A stretch of 64,000 nt of DNA from Paenibacillus sp. P25. GTDB lineage: Bacteria > Bacillota > Bacilli > Paenibacillales > NBRC-103111. The translations under genes and the position numbers were made by a program. Shown piece by piece: positions 27,725 to 38,059 of the stretch. The first letter of the stretch is position 1; each line of letters opens with the position of its first letter. The notes beneath the pieces are model-generated. The model saw only the letters and a program-made list of their open reading frames with translations, ran no database searches and had not been told where the DNA came from. Location of the stretch: assembly GCA_024704175.1 (NCBI GenBank), contig CP085629.1, positions 3,596,001-3,660,000 on the forward strand, written 5' to 3'.

Positions 27725-29982
27725 TTGAAAGGGATCCGTTTCAGCAATCCGGCCGGAGAGAAGAAAATTCACAGCATGCTTCTGCTGAGCATCACCTTGT
27801 GCACCGTCTTTACTATGCTGCTCTCCTCGTACATTTACTACGTCAATTATTCGAAAATCAGCCTGAACCAGGTCTACCATTCCGATCTCGGCAATTTGAT
27901 GCAGACGAGCAAGGAAGTCGTCAATATGACCGACAGTGCGCAAGCGCTTGCATTTCAGATGTATCAGAACAGTGTCATTTCCAAAATGATGTATTACCCG
28001 GAACTGAACATATACGATCAGACGGCGGGCATGACCGAGCTGTCCAACTACCTGATGACGATGCCCTTCATCGAATCCATTTACGTCTACAATGCCAAAT
28101 CCGGTCTCTTTTTCATCTCATCGAACCGCGGCCAAAACGGCTATTTTACGAAAAATGAGCTGGCCGACACCGATATTTTGAACGTGCTGGAGCATTTTCA
28201 GGAATACAAGCCGTTCACGCCGATTCCCCGGAGCTATGCGGCCCGTCCTTCCGATGCCCGGAAAAGCGGGGTCTATACCTACTTGTGCTTTGACGCCATC
28301 GGCCGCGACCAGGCAATGAATTCGGCGGTCATCGTCAATATTTCCGCCGCCTGGATCAACAAGGATTTCGGGAAATCCGGCGGCGCCGACCCGGGAATCA
28401 CGTACATTCTGGATAACCGCGGCCGCATATTGGCCGGAGACAGTCTGTCGCCGGTCGCAACGGAGGATGCCGGGAAGGCTTTGCAGGCGCTCCTTACCTC
28501 TAATGTTAAGAGCCGGGAGGCGGGCTACTTGGTCACCGAGGCCGGCGGCGTGAAATCGCTGATCTCGTATACGTCCCCGGATACGCTCGGCTGGCAGTAC
28601 ATCCGCATCACCCCCTACAAGCATATTACCAAACAGATCGATTCGGTACGGACGGCGACGTTCGGTATCGCCGGCGTCATTCTTCTGGCCGGCCTGCTGG
28701 CCTCCTGGTCGCTGTCGCGCCTGCTCTATATCCCGATCCGCCGGATCGTCCACAAGATGAACACGCTGGAAAAGGAAGTCCGCAACCATCTGTATCCGCT
28801 GAAGCAATCGATGCTGCGCAGGGTCGTCCGGGGGACGCGGCCAGCCGCTGAAGAAGGGGCATTTCGATAAGCTCGTTCAATCCGGCATTACGTTCGATTT
28901 TCACCGTCCCTACCGGCTTGCGCTGCTGAGAATTGATAACTTCATGCGGTTCCGAGAAGAGCGGGGAAGCGATGCAACCGTATACAAATTCGCCATCATG
29001 AATATCAGCTCGGAAATCTGCTCTTCTTCCTACCGGGTAGAGACGGTGGACCTCGACGACGACAGCGTCGCTGCTGCTGCTTAATCTGCAGGAAGCGGAA
29101 GGAGAAGCGGATGAAAGCCTCCCCCAGTCCCTGCTTCGCCAGGTCCAGCATTCCACGCTGGAGTATCTGAAGATCGGCTTATCCGTTACGTTCAGTCCGG
29201 TCGGCCGCGAGCCTTCGCAGCTGCCCGCTCTGCACAAGCAGGTCAAGGAAGCTTCCCTGCACCGCTTGTTTCACGGCCACGGTCGCCTGATCGATGCGGA
29301 GGCCGTGACGGCGCTTCAGGCGAAGACCTACGATTATCCGGCGGACCTGGTCAAGAAAATGGCCGATGCGCTGATGGTCGGAAATGCCGAGGAAGCGAAG
29401 CGGTCGCTTGCGGAAATCGTCCAAGGCACGGAAAGCTATCCGATCCATATCCTGCAGTGGGTTTATTCCAATTTGGCCACCACTGTGGGGAATGTCGCCG
29501 CCACCATTCAGCGCAACGGGTCGATCGAGCTCACCCGGTTCCAATTGTATACGCCCTCCCTGGAGCATTATGAAACGGTCCGCGAAATCAATGAGCTTTT
29601 TTACAGCTTTTTTGATGAAATTTCGAGCAAGCTGACGGAAAAACGGAGCATGAGGCACGAAGAGCTGATCCGTAAAATCAACGATCTGATCGAAAGCCAT
29701 TATGCCGACCCGAATCTCTGCCTGAACCGGATTGCCGATGAGCTGGATATGTCCCCGATTTATATCAGCCGCGTGTACAAGCAGCATACCCTAACGGCGA
29801 TCGGCGACGTGATCAACGGCATCCGCTTGCAGAAAACGAAAGAGCTTCTTGAGCAAACCAGCCTGCCCGTAGCGGATATCGCCGAACAAATCGGCTATAC
29901 GAGCAGCTCGTACCTGCACCGGATGTTCAAGAAGAACTTCGGTGTCACTCCCACGGAATACCGAAAAGCCAGGCTGAGCTAA
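27725..29982 (+). CDS. Membrane-bound AraC-family regulator with extracytoplasmic sensor
   Basis: About 752 aa in three frames. A first helix (about residues 17-37), a Cache-like outer domain to about 300, a second helix (GIAGVILLAGLLASW), a HAMP-like linker, a central cytoplasmic domain and two C-terminal AraC HTHs (LNRIADELDMSPIYISRVYK and VADIAEQIGYTSSSYLHRMF) form the one-component design common near LplABC importers. The TTG start at 27725 has GGGGGG eight bases upstream. Breaks near 28840 (one G too many) and 29067. It faces the importer operon convergently and probably senses the same sugar outside the cell. Confidence 0.85.
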
Positions 29983-29985
29983 CCG

Positions 29986-30053
29986 AGGCCGCTGAAAAAC
30001 TAGCGGAGCGCAAGAATGATTCGCACGCGCAGCGGGAACTTTTTCAGCGGCCT
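29986..30053. terminator. Long hairpin between convergent AraC and importer operon
   Basis: AGGCCGCTGAAAAA and TTTTTCAGCGGCCT form a perfect 14-bp outer stem with A/T runs inside; inner GCG pairs extend it. It separates convergent genes. The U run is inside the arm, so termination strength is uncertain. Confidence 0.6.
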
Positions 30054-30079
30054 GACCTGACCCGTCCTGGCTTATTCGG

Positions 30080-31651
30080 TTACTTGATTCCCTTCTCCTT
30101 CACGTACTGCTCCCATTGCTTCTTGTATTCGGCCTGAACCTTATCCAGACCCGCCTGCTTCGCCTTCTGCATGAACGTTTGGAGGCCTTCCTCCACGTTG
30201 TCGACCAGGCCGACCTCAAGCGGATACAGGTACTGCTTCTCCACCTGCACCAGTGCCGCCCTCTCCGCCTGGTAGCCCGAATAGTCCTCGGCAAACCCGG
30301 TGAACAAATCCGGCTTCTGGATTTTATCCAGCTCGTTAAAGATTTGCTTGACCCCGTCATAGCCTTTATCGAACAGCATGTACTGCGGGTTGCGCCATGC
30401 CCAGCCGTTCATCGCTTCGCGCGGGAAGCCATTGGAGTTTTTGTCGCCGACCATCTTGTAATAGCCGCCCTCCACCGTGTAATTCTTCCCTTCGATCCCG
30501 TACTGCGTCAGCAGGTTGTAGCGTTTATCCAGAACCAGCTTCTCGTAGAATGCCAGTGCGCGTTCCGCGTTCTTGCTGCTCTTCGGAATGGCAAAGCCGT
30601 TATGGATCGGATGCACCGGCGTGGAGAAGCCTCGGATGAGCGGATGCGGATAGTAAGCCAGCTTCCAGTCGGGATGCGCCGACGTCATCTTCAGCAGGGA
30701 ATCGTTGAAGCGCGACGGATTGTCCGCAATGATGCTGGCCACTTTGCCGCTCGTGAGCAGATCCTGCTGGACATCCTTGGAGTTGAGCACGTTCTTCGGA
30801 ATAAAGCCTTTATCCATCCAGCGCTTCATCGTTTTCAAATCCTGAAGCTGCTCATCCGAGCCCCAGTACGAGTAAATCTCCGTGGGCTTACTGTACCGAA
30901 TCCCAATTCCGTAGGGCAGCGGGGAGGCGATTGAATCATGCACCAGCTCCCGGTACGGGTTAATCATGTTGTTGGTCGGATCGGACGTATAGGACAGCGG
31001 GAACATATCCGGCTCGTTCTTCTTGATGCCGTCCAGATAAGCTTCGTAGGTTTCGATCGACGTCGGCTTCGGCAGGTTGTATTTCTCCCTCAAATCCTCG
31101 CGGTAGACGAAGCCGTTGGTAACATACTCCTTGTAGGTGGCGGGCACGGTATAGATTTTGCCGTCGATCTTGACCGCATCCCACATCTCCTTCGGAACGA
31201 ATTTGGCCAGCTCCGGCGCGGCCTTCGGAAGCAGCTCGTCCAGGGGCTGGAAGGCGCCCCGTTTAGCGTAGGATTGATACTGGGTCCATTCCGCCGTGAA
31301 GATCAAATCCACCTGCTGGCCGGAAGACAGCAGCAGCTTGTATTTTTGCTCCCAGTCCGTCCATGACGTGTAATTGAATTTGATCGTCGCATTCAGATCT
31401 TTCTCCGCCAGCTTGTTGATTTCATCCTGAATGACCGGCAAATCCTTCGGCGCATCTCCAAGCATGTAAAACTGCAGCTCAACCTTCTTCGAGGTGTCGA
31501 TCTTCCCTGCGCTTGCGCTTTGCGTCTGGCCCGCCGGAGCCGGGGCACTCCCGCTTTTATCGCCGCCGCCACTCGTGCACCCTGCCAGCGCCGAAGCGAT
31601 CAGCGTCGTGGACAGCAGAGCGGAGCCGATTTGAACCTTCCTCTTGTTCAT
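30080..31651 (-). CDS. Extracellular solute-binding lipoprotein, LplA type
   Basis: 523 aa, intact. Lipobox LAGC (Cys about residue 24) followed by a Gly/Ser/Ala-rich linker and a large type II binding fold (QFYMLGDAPKDLPVIQDEIN, YTVPATYKEYVTNGFVYRED, NGFAIPKSSKNAERALAFYE). It should deliver an oligosaccharide to the two permeases upstream in the operon. GGGAGG six bases before ATG. No ATPase gene is present, normal for this family, which shares MsmX-like ATPases. Exact ligand unknown. Confidence 0.9.
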   Translation of the reverse strand: MNKRKVQIGSALLSTTLIASALAGCTSGGGDKSGSAPAPAGQTQSASAGKIDTSKKVELQFYMLGDAPKDLPVIQDEINKLAEKDLNATIKFNYTSWTDWEQKYKLLLSSGQQVDLIFTAEWTQYQSYAKRGAFQPLDELLPKAAPELAKFVPKEMWDAVKIDGKIYTVPATYKEYVTNGFVYREDLREKYNLPKPTSIETYEAYLDGIKKNEPDMFPLSYTSDPTNNMINPYRELVHDSIASPLPYGIGIRYSKPTEIYSYWGSDEQLQDLKTMKRWMDKGFIPKNVLNSKDVQQDLLTSGKVASIIADNPSRFNDSLLKMTSAHPDWKLAYYPHPLIRGFSTPVHPIHNGFAIPKSSKNAERALAFYEKLVLDKRYNLLTQYGIEGKNYTVEGGYYKMVGDKNSNGFPREAMNGWAWRNPQYMLFDKGYDGVKQIFNELDKIQKPDLFTGFAEDYSGYQAERAALVQVEKQYLYPLEVGLVDNVEEGLQTFMQKAKQAGLDKVQAEYKKQWEQYVKEKGIK

Positions 31652-31727
31652 AGGAAACCTCCCTTTGAATATGGAACAGTGTGTCTATGTCAGCCGGGGC
31701 AAAGACGGTTTCATCTCTCCGCCGGTT

Positions 31728-32622
31728 CTAACCTTTGACCGCGCCTACCGTCAGCCCTTTGACGAAATAGCGCTGCACGAACGGGTACAGGAACAGAATC
31801 GGGCCGGTGACGACGACCGCCATAGCCATCTTGGTTGATTCCGCCGGCATTTCGGTGCCCAGTGAGACGCCCGCGCCCGCCCCCATTTGGGACATGAAAT
31901 TCATGGCGTTAATAATGTTATACAAATAATACTGCAGCTGGTACTTCGACTGGTCGTTAATAAACAGCGATGAACCAAACCAGTCGTTCCAGTAATGCAG
32001 GGCGAGGAACAGCCCGACCGTGGCAATGCCCGGCATCGAGAGCTGAAGCACAATGCGGTAGTAGATCGTAAAATCGTTCGCCCCGTCGATCTTGGCGGAT
32101 TCTAACAATTCCTCGGGCACCGCGGATTTGATGAACGTCTTCATCAAGATGATCAGAAACGGCGTCATCAGCCCGGGAAAGATCAGCGCCGCCAAGGAAT
32201 CGGTGAGCTGAAGATACTTGGTCATCAGGATGTACCACGGAACCAGTCCTCCGCCGAACAGCGTCGTAAAGTAAATGAAAAACGAGAAGAAATTGCGGTA
32301 TTTGAAATCCTTGCGCTGCAGCACGTAACCGGCCATCGTCATGAAGAAGAGTCCCAGGGCGGTTCCGACGACCGTCGTGAAGATCGTTATGCCGTAGGCT
32401 TTAAGCAACTGATCGGGAAAACGGAATACCGTCGCATAGCCTTCAAGAGAAAACACCATCGGGATCATATGAAACCCGTCCTTGACGATCGATTCGTTCT
32501 TGGTCATGGATGCGGATAAAATCAGCAGGAACGGCAAGCAGGCAGGCGAGGGAAGTTAGGGTAATAAACGCGTAACCCGCAAACTGGAACAAGCCGGTGT
32601 ACTTGTCGTCTTTGATTTTCAT
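31728..32622 (-). CDS. Carbohydrate ABC permease, LplC/YtcP type
   Basis: About 298 aa, six membrane helices. The ATPase-contact loop reads ELLESAKIDGANDFTIYYRI, typical of the LplC/MalG side. ATG 32622 (MKIKDDKYTGLFQFAGYAFI) is preceded by GAGGAGG; a frameshift near 32530-32545 joins it to PFLLILSASMTKNESI. Ends LTVGAVKG as is usual for the family. It pairs with the permease just upstream. Confidence 0.9.
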
Positions 32623-32635
32623 GGCTCCTCCTCTT

Positions 32636-33649
32636 TTAAAACAAAGCGTACTCGTCGTTTATTTTGCGGATGATGTAATTCACGGTCATGATGAGAACAA
32701 ACCCGAAGAGGGACTGGTACAAGCCTGCGGCCGTGGCCATGCCGATGTCGAAGGTCACCTTAAGAGAACGGTATACGTACGTGTCGAGGATATCCGTCGT
32801 ATTGTACAGCACCCCGTTGTTGCCGACCAGCTGATAGAACAGATCGAACTGCCCCTTCATGATGCTGCCGATCGAGAACAGCAGGAGCACGACGAAGGTC
32901 GTTTTCAGCATGGGAACGGTAATATGGAGGATCCGCTGAAAAATATTCGCGCCGTCGATCTTGGCCGCCTCATAATATTCGTCGCTGATTCCCGTAATGG
33001 CCGCCAAATAGATGACCATGCTGTAACCGAGATTTTTCCACAAATAAAACAAAACAATGAGAATAATCCATACCCACGGGGTATTATACACATCGACCGG
33101 CTGGGCGCCGAAGCCCTTCAGCATTGTGTTCAGAAAGCCTTTCTCGAAGTTAAAGACGTTGTACACGATAACGCTGAGAATAACGAAGGAAATGAAATAA
33201 GGCAGGAACATCACGGATTGGGCGATTTTCTTGAACCACTTGCCTCTCAGCTCGCTGAGCACGATGGCGCAGAAGATGGCCAGGACATTTCCCAGTACGA
33301 TAAAAGCCAGATTGTACCCGAGCGTATTCACGGTCAACCTTGCAAGTACGCCGGATTGCCACAGGAACTTGAAATTTTGCAGTCCGACGAACGGTGCGTC
33401 AAACAGCCCTGTATTGAAATCAAATTGGGTAAACGCATAGTACACGCCGATCATCGGTGCATACGAATTGATCAGGAAAAATACGATCGTCGGGAGCAGC
33501 ATCAGAAATAAGATTTTATTCTTCTTCAGCTCGTGAAGCCATCCCCTGCTTGGGAGCCTGCCGGTTGCTGTGCCTCCGCCCGCCTTGTCGGCCCAGGGAA
33601 GTCCTTGCGGCGTTCCATATCCCGTTTGCTCTTTCATGTTTCTTGCCAA
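32636..33649 (-). CDS. Carbohydrate ABC permease, LplB type
   Basis: About 337 aa, intact. Six helices from LFLMLLPTIVFFLINSYAPM on; the ATPase-contact loop is EYYEAAKIDGANIFQRILHI. First gene of permease-permease-binding protein. Two starts compete: TTG 33649, eight bases after GGGAGAG, and ATG 33637 with poor spacing; I favour TTG. The 13-base gap to the second permease implies co-translation. Confidence 0.9.
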   Translation of the reverse strand: MARNMKEQTGYGTPQGLPWADKAGGGTATGRLPSRGWLHELKKNKILFLMLLPTIVFFLINSYAPMIGVYYAFTQFDFNTGLFDAPFVGLQNFKFLWQSGVLARLTVNTLGYNLAFIVLGNVLAIFCAIVLSELRGKWFKKIAQSVMFLPYFISFVILSVIVYNVFNFEKGFLNTMLKGFGAQPVDVYNTPWVWIILIVLFYLWKNLGYSMVIYLAAITGISDEYYEAAKIDGANIFQRILHITVPMLKTTFVVLLLFSIGSIMKGQFDLFYQLVGNNGVLYNTTDILDTYVYRSLKVTFDIGMATAAGLYQSLFGFVLIMTVNYIIRKINDEYALF

Positions 33650-33728
33650 GATCCTGTCTCTCCCTTCCGGTGTTTCAAGCAAGCCGAGTCGGCCTTCCAT
33701 GCCATTAGTATAGGGGCGGCGGGGCGGA

Positions 33729-33735
33729 TTTTATA
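33729..33735 (-). promoter_or_regulatory. Probable -10 box of the LplBCA-type operon; 33650-34004 gap
   Basis: The minus strand shows TATAAAA at 33735-33729 with no good -35, suggesting an activator-dependent promoter. The remaining gap to 34004 has no gene; it holds a C-rich tract and the GATCGATC element at 33933-33949. Confidence 0.35.
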
Positions 33736-33932
33736 GTGAAGCTTTGCGAAGGGGGGTGAAATAAGCTGCGTTCGGGGCATTGTACGAATCTGACTTTTGT
33801 GCAGAAAGCTGAGGAAAATCCCCCTCCCACCCCTAATAATCCCAGTATCAAAAAGTATCCTACCTTACAAAAATGATCGGATCCTACAAAAAAGTGCGTA
33901 CTACTCAAGCGTGGGGAACCTGATAACCTAAC

Positions 33933-33949
33933 ATATAGAACGATCGATC
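33933..33949 (+). promoter_or_regulatory. GATCGATC operator upstream of the unknown 474-aa gene
   Basis: ATATAGAACGATCGATC is repeated, inverted and with one mismatch, at 37230-37214 in front of tetR. A shared 17-base element at two promoters of one small cluster suggests a common regulator, most simply the TetR protein. Confidence 0.5.
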
Positions 33950-34004
33950 CATATTTCACTGAGCAGTGCGGTCGTTAAAAAAATCATAGGTGAGGTGCGA
34001 AGGT

Positions 34005-35429
34005 ATGCAGGAATATCAACTAACTTTGAAAGATAAGCGAATTGTATGGGGGAAGGCTATCGATATGGAGGCTCTTATTGGCAAGTATCCTAGCGACTCC
34101 ATCAGACAGGGTGTGAACGCGGCCTTGGATTGGAATTTGCCTGCCGGTGTATATCGGGCAAAAGAGGTCATTATGGAGCTCGATAAGATGCTCGAGGCGA
34201 TGCTGGTTCAGCTTGGCGAACCGGTGAACGGCGATCCGACGGTGCTCTTGGACAGCCTTCAAGCCAATTTGGCGATTTCCGGACGCTTGTCATCTTTGCC
34301 GCTGGGGCCACTCGCTCTTGAGGATAAAGCTGGCGCCGAGATTACGGCTCAGGCGGTGCGCATTGGCGAGCAATTGGTAAGCTGGGCCCGGGAAATGAAT
34401 ACCGAGAAAAAGGCGCTCGCTAAGTATGGGCCGGAAACGCTCGGAAAGCTGGAATTTCGAAGTCACTGTTATGGTCATCCCCTGACCCAGGAAGCTATTG
34501 CTCAGGTATGGGGCCCCTATGGCGGCCCAAGGATCATGCAGATTTATAATGAATACCTGCACCAATTCGTTCTGCTGCGGGATGCCTTGCTTCCGTTCGT
34601 CAATTGGGAGGAAGTTCCGTTTGAAGTCGAGGAACATACGGGATTCAAAGGACTGCGTTTTCTGGAGCCGGCCCGGGAGATCTTTTTGACGCAATTGCTC
34701 GGGAAGAAGCTGACTCACAGATCGATTGTCCAATATGCGCAAAGTGTCGTAAGCTCCGGCCTGACGGCCGCCGGTTACGGCTTCCAATATCGTCTGGGAA
34801 CCGTCTTGCCGGCGGGATTGGGAGAGTCGGCCCGGACGGCGGCGCGGTATCTGCTGAAGTGGCATCCGGTACAAACCATAGCGGCAGATGAATCACAAGA
34901 TGGGACGGCGGTCTCCTTCGATTATGAATATGAAGATTATTATGCCGCTCCGCGTAACGAGGCGGGAGCAGGTAAACCAGGGAACAAAGAAACGCTTCCT
35001 GTTTCGGGAAAGCATTACGATGAACCATCCATCGCCCGGTTGCTGCCAAATGCCGGTACCGACCGATCGATCCTGCGGTTCAGCCTTGAAATGGAAGGCC
35101 GCGAGTTTACGGTAGATCTCGGTCAGCTTTTTAGAGGACATCGGTTTGTATATCGTCCGCATGGAAACGACAATGCCGATGCCGCGGTTGCGAAGCGAGA
35201 CTCCCTCAGCTGGCACCTTGCGGCAGACATTCTCTCGCATTCCGGATTGGTGACGAATACCGACGGCATTCATTTCATTCCGACCGGCGGAAATGAACTT
35301 GTGTTATGGGCGCCGCTAGGCAAACTGTATCCCGAAAATGTGGTTTTATTGGACAATGGGGATAAGGAGGAGCTGGAGGCGGCTTATGTTTCAGGCAAAG
35401 GGTTCGGAACGCAATTTTTAGTGCTGTAA
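34005..35429 (+). CDS. Hypothetical protein of 474 aa
   Basis: Unrecognised but clearly a gene: long open frame, ATG 34005 preceded by GAGGTGCGAAGG, and codon use like its neighbours. No signal peptide or membrane helix. Mixed alpha/beta, with a run DYEYEDYYAA near residue 310 and a Trp/Gly-rich end (FIPTGGNELVLWAPLGKLYP). It ends 58 bases before an MFS pump and carries the GATCGATC element upstream, so it probably belongs to a TetR-controlled unit with the pump. I assign no function. Confidence 0.7.
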   Translation: MQEYQLTLKDKRIVWGKAIDMEALIGKYPSDSIRQGVNAALDWNLPAGVYRAKEVIMELDKMLEAMLVQLGEPVNGDPTVLLDSLQANLAISGRLSSLPLGPLALEDKAGAEITAQAVRIGEQLVSWAREMNTEKKALAKYGPETLGKLEFRSHCYGHPLTQEAIAQVWGPYGGPRIMQIYNEYLHQFVLLRDALLPFVNWEEVPFEVEEHTGFKGLRFLEPAREIFLTQLLGKKLTHRSIVQYAQSVVSSGLTAAGYGFQYRLGTVLPAGLGESARTAARYLLKWHPVQTIAADESQDGTAVSFDYEYEDYYAAPRNEAGAGKPGNKETLPVSGKHYDEPSIARLLPNAGTDRSILRFSLEMEGREFTVDLGQLFRGHRFVYRPHGNDNADAAVAKRDSLSWHLAADILSHSGLVTNTDGIHFIPTGGNELVLWAPLGKLYPENVVLLDNGDKEELEAAYVSGKGFGTQFLVL

Positions 35430-35487
35430 GTCTTTAAACCAAACGAGATTCACTGTCCATCCGGATAGGACCAGGAGGAGATTTATA

Positions 35488-36707
35488 TTGACTAGACAAC
35501 ACAAGCTTCTGACTTTGAATTTATTTTTATTGACTTTTGTCCTGGGAACCAGTGAATTTGTGATGGTCGGATTATTAACCGAAGTGGCCTCGGACTTGAA
35601 GATCGCCATATCGGCCGCAGGCTCCCTGGTGTCAGCTTTTGCCCTGTCTTTTGCCATAGGTACCCCGATCTTCACGGCGATACTCAGCCGATTCTCCAAG
35701 TACCCGCTCATCCTTGCTTTGATCGGCGTATTTATTGTCGGGAATATGATCACGGCGATATCCGGATCGTATGGTCTGCTTCTGGTTTCCAGAGTAATCA
35801 CGGCCGTAGTTACCGGCGTCTTGATTGCGCTTGCGATGGCGGTCACCAGTGAAACGATGCCACTGGAAAAAAGAGGGCCGGTGATCTCCATCATCTTTAC
35901 GGGTTTCACCGTGGCCAGCGTCCTTGGCGTCCCTCTTGGCACTTTCATCGGGCAATGGGGCGGGTGGCATCTGTCTTATTGGTTTACCACGCTACTAGGG
36001 ATCGTTTCACTGATAGCAAGCTTTGCAACCATTCCCAGGGGAATGAAGGGGGCGCGGAGTTCACTCAAGAAACAACTCCGATTATTTGCCTATCCCCGAA
36101 TTGTGCTTGCTTTCTTTATTCCTGCGTTAAGCATTGCAGCAACTTATAGCGTCTATACGTATTTAGCCCCTTTGCTCCAGGACGTGCTTTTTGTGCCGGT
36201 GCGGTATATTAGCCTCGTCTTTTTACTTTATGGTATCGTGTCCATCTTTAGCACATTAATCGGGGGAAGCTGGTCGCCGGGGGCGGGATGGGAAAAATTC
36301 GCTATGTATTCCTGGCTCAGGCCGTCATTCTCGCGTCACTTTATGTATCTTCCGGCTCGCTTGCCGGGGGACTCGTCAGTATCTCATTTATGGCTCTCGT
36401 TGTTTACCTTATGAACTCGACGATGCAGTTATACTTCATGGATTGGGCCGAACGGTATGTTCCCGAGGCTAGAGACTTGGCTTCGTCCTTAACCTCCGTA
36501 TCCATCAATGTCGGGATTGCGATGGGATCTGCTTTGGGAGGTTTGGTCACGACGAGCATGGGGCTCATTGATCTTTCCTGGTCCGGGGGAATTGTGGCTG
36601 TTTTGGCGACCGTGCTAGCTTTGATCAACTATCGTTTAGATCGGGGAACTCGCAGCGCATCTAAAGAGGAGAATGGGCTGAGCGGACAATACGAAGGAAG
36701 CTTGTGA
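35488..36707 (+). CDS. MFS efflux protein, DHA1 (12-helix) type
   Basis: About 406 aa, similar in pattern to AraJ/PbuE/YdhP exporters: LTFVLGTSEFVMVGLLTEVA at the start and VLGVPLGTFIGQWGGWHLSY (motif C) in helix 5. A TTG start at 35488 has AGGAGGAG seven bases upstream. The frame breaks at 36261-36270 (one base short in GGGGGAAG; the repaired sequence reads LIGGKLVAGGGMGKIRYVF). It lies between the unknown gene and a convergent HxlR-type gene. Substrate unknown. Confidence 0.85.
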
Positions 36708-36777
36708 TCACGGAATATAAGGTGAAGAGGTACTCGCCCTGGGTACCTCTTCAAGTTTCAATATCTGAAGCGATTCC

Positions 36778-37140
36778 TTAGGCATGCTTTGGGCCCGTGT
36801 ACGATACTTCATCGGGATAACTCTCAATATAGGTGGTACCAAAATCGCATAACATCGTGAGCATGGGAGCCAATCGTTCGCCCAGCTCGGATAAGCCATA
36901 TTCCACCTTTGGCGGCGAAACCGGATAAACCTTTCGAATAATGAGTCCGTCGCTTTCCAACATTCTTAGCTGCATCGTAAGCATGCGTTGGGTCGCGTCG
37001 GGAAGCGACCGCTGCAGCTGATTAAATCGTACCGGGCCTTCGGCCAATTGGTTTAATATGGATATTTTCCATTTACCGCTGACTAAGCCTAGTATAATTT
37101 CCGAGGTACATCGATATGTTTTGTCTCTAAAGGTTATCAT
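36778..37140 (-). CDS. HxlR-family regulator
   Basis: 120 aa, intact, winged helix (IILGLVSGKWKISILNQLAE, RFNQLQRSLPDATQRMLTMQ, PVSPPKVEYGLSELGERLAP). ATG 37140 has AAGGGGTG nine bases upstream. It is a paralogue type of hxlR but with a Cys in a different place (RCTSEI). Convergent with the MFS pump and divergent from tetR, so it may co-control this cluster. Signal unknown. Confidence 0.85.
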   Translation of the reverse strand: MITFRDKTYRCTSEIILGLVSGKWKISILNQLAEGPVRFNQLQRSLPDATQRMLTMQLRMLESDGLIIRKVYPVSPPKVEYGLSELGERLAPMLTMLCDFGTTYIESYPDEVSYTGPKHA

Positions 37141-37213
37141 CTGTCGACACACCCCTTACAGAAGAATGGAGCAACAACCATGAGTTTCCCAGTTAAGCCG
37201 AATTGAATTAAAG

Positions 37214-37230
37214 ATCGATCATTCTATATA
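37214..37230 (-). promoter_or_regulatory. GATCGATC operator in the hxlR-type/tetR divergent promoter
   Basis: The minus strand reads ATATAGAATGATCGATC, 16 of 17 identical to the element at 33933-33949. It lies 74 bases before the tetR start and would allow autoregulation plus control of the 34-kb gene. Confidence 0.5.
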
Positions 37231-37303
37231 TTAAGTTTAACCACGCTCCCTTGTCAAGGACTTCCGGATCGATTAGTATAAAATTAATAAAGGAGGTCAT
37301 CTA

Positions 37304-37921
37304 ATGCCACGAACGGGACGTCCACGCTCATTTAATCGTGACGAGGCGGTGGTCGCCGCCATGATTTTGTTCTGGGAATACGGCTTTGAGTCCACTTCAC
37401 TGGCTCAGTTGCGGGCGGCGATGGGGGATATTTCGGCGGCGAGTTTTTACGCAGCTTTTGAATCCAAGGAAGCACTGTTCCGCGAAGCGGTAGATCAATA
37501 TATATCTACTTATGGACATGTTTCGGAATCTTTCAGGGATACAAGCTTGACATCGAAAGCAGCAATGGAGCTGGGACTGCGGCAAACGGCGCGGATGCAG
37601 ACGGAAAACTCCCATCCTTTAGGTTGTCTGTTGGTTTTGTCCGCCATAAACTGTTCGCCAGAGCAACAGCATATCCAAGACCTGCTGTCCAAGGAACGAG
37701 AGAGGGTCCGGGGTTGGATAAAAGAATGTATAGAACGAGCCGTAGCTAACGGTGAGCTGCCCGAATCCACGGATATCTCTATGGTGGTTATATTATTTGA
37801 AACATTTCTACGAGGAATTTCCACGCAAGCCCGGGACGGTGTTCCATATGAGGCCATTGACGCTGCCATAACCCAGCTGATGAGCGTTTGGGATGCATTA
37901 TCTGTTGAGCCCGGCAACTGA
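37304..37921 (+). CDS. TetR-family regulator
   Basis: 205 aa, intact. The N-terminal HTH is FNRDEAVVAAMILFWEYGFE, TSLAQLRAAMGDISAASFYA, FESKEALFREAV; the C-terminal ligand domain belongs to the AcrR-like group with GCLLVLSAINCSPE. AAGGAGG sits seven bases before ATG. Own terminator follows. Probably regulates the GATCGATC sites in this cluster (inference). Confidence 0.88.
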   Translation: MPRTGRPRSFNRDEAVVAAMILFWEYGFESTSLAQLRAAMGDISAASFYAAFESKEALFREAVDQYISTYGHVSESFRDTSLTSKAAMELGLRQTARMQTENSHPLGCLLVLSAINCSPEQQHIQDLLSKERERVRGWIKECIERAVANGELPESTDISMVVILFETFLRGISTQARDGVPYEAIDAAITQLMSVWDALSVEPGN

Positions 37922-37930
37922 AAACGAAAC

Positions 37931-37957
37931 AAGGTGGAGACGAACTCTCCACCTTTT
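37931..37957 (+). terminator. Terminator of tetR
   Basis: AAGGTGGAG and CTCCACCTT form a perfect 9-bp stem with a 7-base loop and end in TTTT. Confidence 0.8.
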
Positions 37958-38059
37958 CGCTGTCCTCTTTGTGGGTGTGCAGAAAACGTGTTGGGCTTAT
38001 CGTAAAAGCGTCAGAGGTATCGATGCAGAATGCTGCTCCAAGGAGTCACTTCACCCGCA

